Positions 37,006 to 46,000 of a DNA stretch of 64,000 bases are shown here, piece after piece (the stretch's first letter is position 1; every line of letters starts with the position of its first letter). Made by a program: the position numbers and the translations under genes. Below the pieces are notes generated by a model. That model worked only from the letters and a program-made list of their open reading frames with translations. It did not search any database and was not told where the DNA came from. Source of the stretch: an uncultured Psychroserpens sp. (lineage in GTDB: Bacteria; Bacteroidota; Bacteroidia; Flavobacteriales; Flavobacteriaceae); NCBI RefSeq assembly GCF_947500255.1, contig NZ_CANMRL010000001.1:124001-188000 (forward strand). The letters are read 5' to 3'.

Positions 37006-40000
37006 ATGAGTACTTTTTTTGCCATTAACAAAATTTATTTTCGCAGGTTTCAGTTATTACTAACCGCTGTATTATTAATATGTACGCAACATATTGAAGC
37101 CCAAAATGATCAAATATCATATGAGGGAAATCAGATTAATGAAATATTTCTAGCTGCGTTTGAACCATCAATTGATGACCCTGATTTAAACTCTTCAAAT
37201 GTATACAGCACACAATCATTTAAGTCCTATGTTCTTTTAAACATTGATAATGACGCTCCTCCGTTTGTATGGTATAAAACCGATTTGAAAATCACAGTTT
37301 ATCCATTATTGGCAGATGGCGTTACCTATGGTCCAGAATATGGAGCAGGTTTAAGTATAGAATATAATCCAAATGGCAATTCAGGTAATACTGCAGATCA
37401 ATCTTATCATGAAATTACTAGTAGATATGGTGTAAAAATTAGAATAGACGATATTAGTACCACATACATAGATACCAATACTTCGACCACATCAGTTCCA
37501 GCCAACGTAGGTCTAACTTTGGGTTTCTCGGCTGAAAGAGTGTATGAATTGGATACCCAAACTCAACTGTCAATTGATATTTCTGCAAGTTCAGATAATG
37601 ATGGTGAAACGTTTTTAATTAACTGGAATTCTATTAGCGGTGCCGAGAGTTATGATGTGGAATGGACTTGGGTTGACAACTACAGTGAGACACTTTCTGG
37701 AACACTTGGTGCGGGCAGTATTCCTTTTACAGTTAATCAATTTAAACTTAATAATACTAGAGTTACTACAAATGAGACACGTTACGAAATTCCAAATATT
37801 TATAGTAAAGGATTTATTATAGCAAGAGTAAGACCCGTTGGGCGATTTTTAAATTATCCCGATACAAACAGTTATGGTCGATGGAGTACCGAAACGGCAT
37901 CTACTATTGCAAGCTGGCCTAATTTAGAGGTGTCATCGCATGAAGATGAGAATAAGAATTGGCAGTTTATAGCTAATTATGCTGAAGAAGGAAAAAAGAA
38001 AGGTGTTGTAAGTTACTTTGATGGCACATTAAGAAAACGACAAACGGTTACCAAAATAAATGCATATGATAATGCGATTGTAGGTGAAGTTATATATGAC
38101 AATCAAGGTCGTCCTGCTGTTGAAGTTTTACCATCTCCTGTAGCAAAAGCCGAAACAAATGAATTAAAGTATTATCCGAGATTTAATAGAAGTGGTTTAA
38201 ACACCAATAACCCCTATTCTCATTTGGATTTTGATTGGGATACCTCAGATTGTGGAATCTCAGCAAACAGAATGAGTAATTCAAGTGGTGCTAGTAACTA
38301 CTATTCTCCGCAATATATTACCAGTGATGTACAACATGATTTTGTACCTAATGCATTAGAGTATCCATTCTCTCAGATTCAATATACACAAGATAATACA
38401 GATCGAATTAAGAGCAAAGGTGGTGTGGGAATTGCATATCAAATAGGAAGCGGCCAGGAGTTAAGATATATTTACTCGACGCCAAATTCTCAAAAGGAAT
38501 TAGACCGTTTATTTGGCTCTCAAGTGGGTTGGTTATCGCATTACAAAAAGAATGCTGTTGTTGATCCTAATGGTCAAGTAAGCGTGAGTTATTTAGACCC
38601 TCAAGGTAGAACAATTGCAACAGCTCTAGTAGCTGATAATCCAAACGAGTTGTTAGGTCTTCCTCATGAAGATGGCCTGGATCCATCTGATGGTACGGCA
38701 TTAGAACATATCGAAACGACACAAGATTTACTAGGTAAAGTTAATGTAAACGATACAGATACAGAAGTAGATAATAATGAATTGATTGATACCCAAGAAT
38801 TAGATGGGTTGAGCATATTTAACGGTTTAAGATATTTTAGTTTTAAATCGGTACTATCAAATGGTGTACAACATAAGTTTGATTACAATCTCATAAATGA
38901 AGGTGTTTTCAAATATGAATGTTTAACAAATCTATCTCAAGGATATCCTTTTATTTTTGACCTTGAATTCAATGCTACAGATGATTGTGGAGATAGTATA
39001 CTATCGAATGGTCAAGTCAACGAAGATGTTGGTTCATTTAATACAACTCCCGTAACCTTTACCATTCCAAATGGAGAAGGAACAGAAGACGATGTAACAA
39101 TTTCTTATAACCAAGTTAATCTTGTATCTAGCTCCACTGGATTAAGCCTTCCACAACAGGTTGGCACACCGCCAATAGGTGATTTAGGAATTTTTAAATT
39201 ATTAAAAATTGACGAGATCGCGTTAAACACATTTGCTGAAGATTACATCTACAGAGCTATGCAAATAGAAGGCTGTTTACTTGACGCTTCTGCCTTTAAT
39301 CCAGCAGCCGAAATAGAAGGATGTTTTTCGACATGTGAAGAGTGTATTCAGTCTATTGCAGAAGGAACTCCTGGTGCACAACAAATGAGTAATTATGTTA
39401 ATGCACAATTGCAAGAGTATGATAACCTAGGGTTGGATAATGCGACCATTCAGGCATTAATTGAACGTTTTGAGCGCGAATATCAGTTGCTGGTTGATGC
39501 CTGTAATGTCAACTGCGAAAGTGACTCCACTGGTGGTACAAGTGAGACGCCAGACGGTGCTACAAATTCGATAACCTGTATTGTGTCATCACAAATTTTA
39601 GCAAATGATATGAAATTGATTGGCCAATATGGTCGTCAATACACCGATTCTAACACTGAGGAACTTGAAGATGTTGACCCTAATGTAAGTATATTTAGTG
39701 ACACAAACTTATTAAGCACGCCTTATACTGTCGATCTTTATAATACTGGAGGTGCCAATGTCAATAATGATTTTGTATTTAATTGGAAAACACCATTTAA
39801 TCCATCTTATCCAACAAACCCTTACCACTACTATGATTATGGAGGAGACATTATTAAAGTTTCTGTACAATTAAACGATAATGGTAATCCTGTGATTCCT
39901 TTGGATGTTGCGGTTACTGAAGATCCATTAAATCCGGGATTTGCATTGGTTGAGCCACAGTTCATTACAAACTTAGACGACTATGAATCATTTTGGCAGC

Positions 40001-43000
40001 CAATATGGTCTGAATCTTTGGTTATCTTCCATCCAGAATATTGTTATGTCGATTTTGCCAAAGAATTATGTCAATTAACGAATCAAATTAATATTCCAGG
40101 CGAAGGTGTTTTCTATGTTAACCCTGATGGCTATTCTAATTATTTATTAAATCTAGATTGGCAGGATGCCGAGAGTTTATATATGAATTCAGGTAACCTC
40201 CTTAATATTGTTTCTCATGATCCACTTTTTCAAGGCTCCGTCCCTCAGATTATTAGCGATTTAAATTCTAGTAATTCCGATTTTCATATAGATACGATGA
40301 ATAGAGCTATCAACGTGAATTTTGACGGTTCTGGAGAGCCGATGTTATTTACAAGTTACTTAACAGTAACATGCAACAGTATTAGTCAATGTCCTATGCC
40401 TTCAAGCATCAATTTAAATACTTTGACAGACGCTCAAATGGAAGAGTTATGGGATACGTATAGAAGTTTATATCTTTCTTTTAGAGATCGTATAAAAAGT
40501 GCGTTGGCTAATATGTATGCCATTGATAATGGATGCTATAATTTCTGTATTGGTGAAGGTTTTGATAATCCTGGAGACCCTATATTAGCACTTAATCAAA
40601 ATGGATATAGTTTTCCAAACGATCCAAATGATGGTAATCAAGGCCCTGATGCTGTTTGTGGAGACAATGCATCTTTATTTTACGATAAGATCAAACGCAT
40701 GGTTTCTGAAGACTTTAATTATGACTCGAGTCAAAGTACAGCGCAAACAGGAGAGGATTTAGAGGATTATTTAAACCATCAGTATTACGTCGAATCTGGA
40801 CAATGTCCAATGGGACGCGACTTTGAACAGCTTGTTCGAGGTCTCATAGATGAGAGTAATGATAATGATGCCTTATTTGGTAGTTTTTCTGCTTTTAATG
40901 GAAACTATTTTACCATGACTTTATTTGAGGAATTGGGAGGAACACCTACATCACAATCCAATCCAAATAGTAATATTCAATTTTCTGGAAATGTGAATTC
41001 TTCCGATGCTAATGAGTGGATTTTGCAAATCACTTCTGGAGTAAGCTTAAGCCCAATAACGTTTAGTTTAAATCCTGATTATAACTACGACTGGAATAGT
41101 TATAATGGAAACTGGAGTATCATGGAGGTTAGCAACTTTGGATATATTAACTATGATTCAGATGTTACGCCTACAATTTTCACTTTTGCGTTTTCAGCTA
41201 AAATAGATACTAATAATGATGGTAATGTTGATGATGAAATAGTCGTTTATGGAACGACTCAAGCTAGGATTGGCGAATGTTATGTGGACGGTCAAGATCC
41301 TACTGTTGATGATAATGGCAATCCTATTGGTCCTGGCCTTGGTGATGGAGGTCCTTTAAATGGTAGTGAAGACTGTGATGAGAAAGACAGTTTTACTGCA
41401 TCTTTAAATAATCTATTTAACGGATTGAATAGTTCGAATCAATTGTTTTCGAGTGGATTAGTCAATTTAAATACTTTGGATGTATATCAAGAAGACACAT
41501 TTTTGCAACAACTTATAGGTGACAATATTAATAGTTCTACTGCAACGTGGAATTATGATAGTTTAAATAATACAGGATATATTCTAGTATCTAATGCTGA
41601 AGTTTTTAAAATTATATTTGATAATGAAATTGTTATAGCAGGGCCTGTTCCTATTGGTACAGAGTACACCTTTAATACGCTTGAGGATACTAGTAATTTT
41701 CCAACGATATCTAATTTTACAGATATAGATTTTACAGATACCGAAACACAGGTCGGAGCAGAAGTCTATGACGGCATAAGTTTGAGTACAGTAACAGCGT
41801 ATAATTTCAATGGTAATATATTTAACTACGAGGTAACACTAACCGCAAATGTTACTCAATTTGATTATGAATGCTGTACAATTATAACCAATGAATGTGG
41901 TATCGTAGACTCCGATGGTGACGGTGTTTATGACGAATGTGATGAATGTCCAAATGATCCATACGATACTTGTGATGACCCAGTAGATTGCACAGGTGCA
42001 AATTGTGATACTGTGATAGTAGGACTTTTAAATGAATTGATTGATAGTGGTCATATTTATGATGGACTTTATACTATAAACCCATCTATTTTTAATCAAA
42101 CATGTTTATTTGATTTCTTCAACATCCAACCAAATGATGTTTTAACATGGGAAAATGTAACATCTAATACAACCTTCAGGCTTCGCTTGAATGGAGTGAC
42201 ATTGTACCAATTCTCCTTTGTTTCAATCAACGACACAAATAACATATCAGGAACACCAATCAATACGTTAAACATTAATCAATTTACCAGTATTGTTCAC
42301 AATCATGTGTTGCCTAGCGTATATGGTAGTATGGGTTATGTAACAAATTCAGGTAGCAATGAAACTATTTACCTATCTACAAAGTCATTTTTCCAGTGTG
42401 ATCCAAATAATATTTGCAGTTCACCTTGGGGAGTAGATAATGATAATGATGGTATTGATGACGGCTGTGATAACTGTTTAGACTTTGCTAACCCTGGTCA
42501 AGAAGATGCAGATAATGATGGTATTGGCGACCGTTGTGATTCTTGTCCAGATAAACCAAATATTGGAGATTCTGACGGTGATGGTATTGATGATGCCTGC
42601 GATAAAGATATAATTACAGCCGACTGTACAGATTATTTTAACAGCTTGAGTTCAGAACTTACAGGACTACTTAATCACATGCTATCCTCAGGTGATTTTA
42701 ATTCGCATTTCCAAATTGATATTACAAGTGAAATAAATTCTAGGATTACCTTAAAAGAATTTTTCTTAGAAAATGCAAGTTTACTCATTGGTAATCCAGC
42801 TTATAATTACGACTTTGTTAATTGGAGAAGGTTAAATTCTAGTGAAGGGGATTTTATTTGGCTTACATTTTTTTCCTATGATTTTACACCCTATTATGTA
42901 TATCTAGGGTTAAACAATGCTCCGCTTAGCAACGATGTTGACTTTGGTAATATCAATTCATTCAATTCGGTATATCCTTATGGCGGAACATCTGAATTTA

Positions 43001-46000
43001 GTTATGCAGATGTCCAGTACCAACAACAGGGTTCTGGAAACACAGTATCCACAGTAGTTGCTTTCAAACAATCGATACAGAGAACATTTAGAAGTGCGCT
43101 TCCTTTTGTTACGGATTGTTCAGATATTATCCAACCTAGAACAGCTGTTGCTCAAAGTGAATATTATACATATCATAAAAACATAAACCAGCAAAGATCT
43201 GAGGCGGCAAGTCAAAATACGGAGTGCGTAGAATGTATTCCTCAGGAAATTATACCTGTGAGTAGTTTTGAAATGTGGCCAATTTTCCAAGCTGCAGCAA
43301 ATAGTATAAATGGATATACCTATCCAGATTTTTATGAAGATATCAATGCTGATAATTCTAGTACTTATTTTGCAAATATGAACTATCACTACCTTACACA
43401 AGGTTGGATAGATTACCTTACTGTGTTTGCAGGATCATTGAACAATGTTAATGTTGAAGAAGTGTATTTTATTACATTACCAGAGTTTGGAGCTTCAGCA
43501 TTAAACTATGGATTCTATGATTATGGTAGTGCGGCATTAGCTTATAAGGATTACATCTATGATGATGCTAGTGATACATATTTAACACCAGATGATGATA
43601 ACTATTTAACTTGGAGCGATTTTGTAAATACGTATTTATTAGACCATCCTGAAATTTGCCCTCCAAGACCAATGTTCCCAATTATTGAAGTGCCTACTGA
43701 AGCCGAGGAACCTTGCGTAGAATTTGCTATTAGTGTTAATGAAGCATATGGTGCCGATAACTATGCAGAGTATTTGGAACGAATCAAAAGAGAATTTAAG
43801 ATTGCTTATACCAATGCAGCACTTGAAAATGTAGTTGAAACCTTAGATCTTACGTATTTTGACAAAGAATATCAATATACGTTATACTACTACGATCAAG
43901 CAGGTAACTTAACACAAACTGTACCGCCACAAGGAGTCGATCGTAAAGAATATACGGCTAACGCAAATGATTTTAACTCTTATAATACTGATCGATTGAA
44001 TGCAGATGGTGTGATTTCTCCTTCAACTCAACCAAATCATACATTAGCGACAATATACCGTTACAATTCACTAAATCAATTGGTATATCAGGAAACACCA
44101 GATGGCGGAATTACCCGTTTTACATATGATAAGTTGGGGAGAATTGTGGCCTCACAAAATGCTAATCAAATAGAAGACCCTGAAGATGGACGAACATATC
44201 TCACCTATACTAAATACGACAGATTAGGTAGACTTATTGAAACTGGTGAAGTTAGAGCTGATGGCCATTTTATCGGAGATGATGGGATACTTCCTAATGT
44301 AGATGTGAACAATCCAATTTTTCCTGACAATGTCAGACAAGATGGTATTATTCCTCTTAAAAATGAAGTAACAAGAAATTTTTATGACGAACGCGTTTTA
44401 ATAGAAAATAATCTTATTAATCCGTTATACTCAGATGGTAACTTATTCCATACATACTATGAATTTTCTAACGGTACTTCGTTTAATGCTAGAAATAGAG
44501 TAACTGCCGTTGTGTATTACGATATCATAAATCACAACTCAGATGAAGGACCTTATCCTGTTGACAGAAATCTTAGAAAGTTTAGTAATGGCCTTTTCTA
44601 TAATTATGATATTCATGGAAATGTCAAAGAAATGGTGACCTATATACCCGAGTTAAAAATTGACAAATGTGTTGAGTCAAAATATATTTTAGATTGTGAA
44701 GCACATATCAAACGGGTTATGTATGATTATGACTTAATTAGTGGTAAAGCACACCAAGTGATTTATCAGCCTGAAAAGCCTGATCAATTAATTTATAAGT
44801 ACGACTATGATGCTGATAATAGAATTACCCAAGTATACACCTCTAAAAATGGTTCGATTTGGGATAATGATGCAAACTATGATTATTATGATCACGGGCC
44901 TTTAGCTAGAGTCGAAATTGGAGATAAAAAAGTTCAAGGTCAAGATTATGTCTATACTATTCAAGGATGGTTAAAAGCAGTTAATGGAGAGAGTATTGCA
45001 GAGGTAAGTAATGATGTTGGTAGAGATGGGAATTTGGTAGCAAGAGATGCCTATGCTTATGCATTGAGTTATTTCAATAATGATCAAAATGGGTATTCAG
45101 ATTATACACCAAATAATCTTTCTGTATCCAACACTGTTTTTAAACTAAGCAGTAATGCTTCTATACAACAGAATACCAATAATCTATATAATGGAAACAT
45201 TAAAAGAATGATCACTGCACTTAGAGATCAAAACGAAAATATCCTTAACACGCAATCAAACAACTATCGATACGATCAGTTAAACCGTATCAAATCGATG
45301 ACGTCAAAATCGGTAGTGGATAAACCAAATACGACGTTGACCAATCAAGATAGTTATGGAAGTAACTACAGTTTTGATAGAAATGGTAATTTATTGACTT
45401 TATCAAGATCCATGTATCAAAGTAGCGGCACGCCGTTAACTATTGACGATTTTACATACAACTATGAAAAAGACGTCAATAACAAATTACTTTCCAATCA
45501 GCTTACCCATGTTTTAGACGATGTCGACGCTGGAATACTAGATGTCGATTTGGATAGTCAAATAGAAGGGAATTATAAATATGACAATATTGGACAATTG
45601 GTTTATGATGCAGGGGAAGATCTTTATATTTCATGGAGAGTTGATGGTAAAGTGAAAGAAATAATCAAAGGGGCTGAAACATCAGAAACACCTTTAAAAA
45701 TTGGTTTCGAATATGATGGTCTGGGAAATCGTATCGCTAAAACTAAATCATATGTCAACTCAGGAAGTAAAGACGTAACCTATTATATTAGAGATGCTCA
45801 AGGAAATCCGTTGTCAATTTACAATACATCGGAGTCAAAAAACAAATACGGGATTAAACGTGTGTTTGACCTTTCAGAACAAAACATATTTGGTAGTTCT
45901 AGATTAGGTCTTGAAAACAATAATCTACGACTATACACCCACACATTTGGTGACTCTGGACCTGTTATTTCAACTGGTACAATCCTTACCGTTTCTTCAC

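Noticed and set aside
41900-42600. Asp/Gly-rich stretches as RTX repeats of a type I secretion substrate
   Set aside because: The spacing and cysteines (DSDGDGxxDxCD) fit thrombospondin-type-3 repeats; the GGxGxD nonamer array and type I genes are missing.
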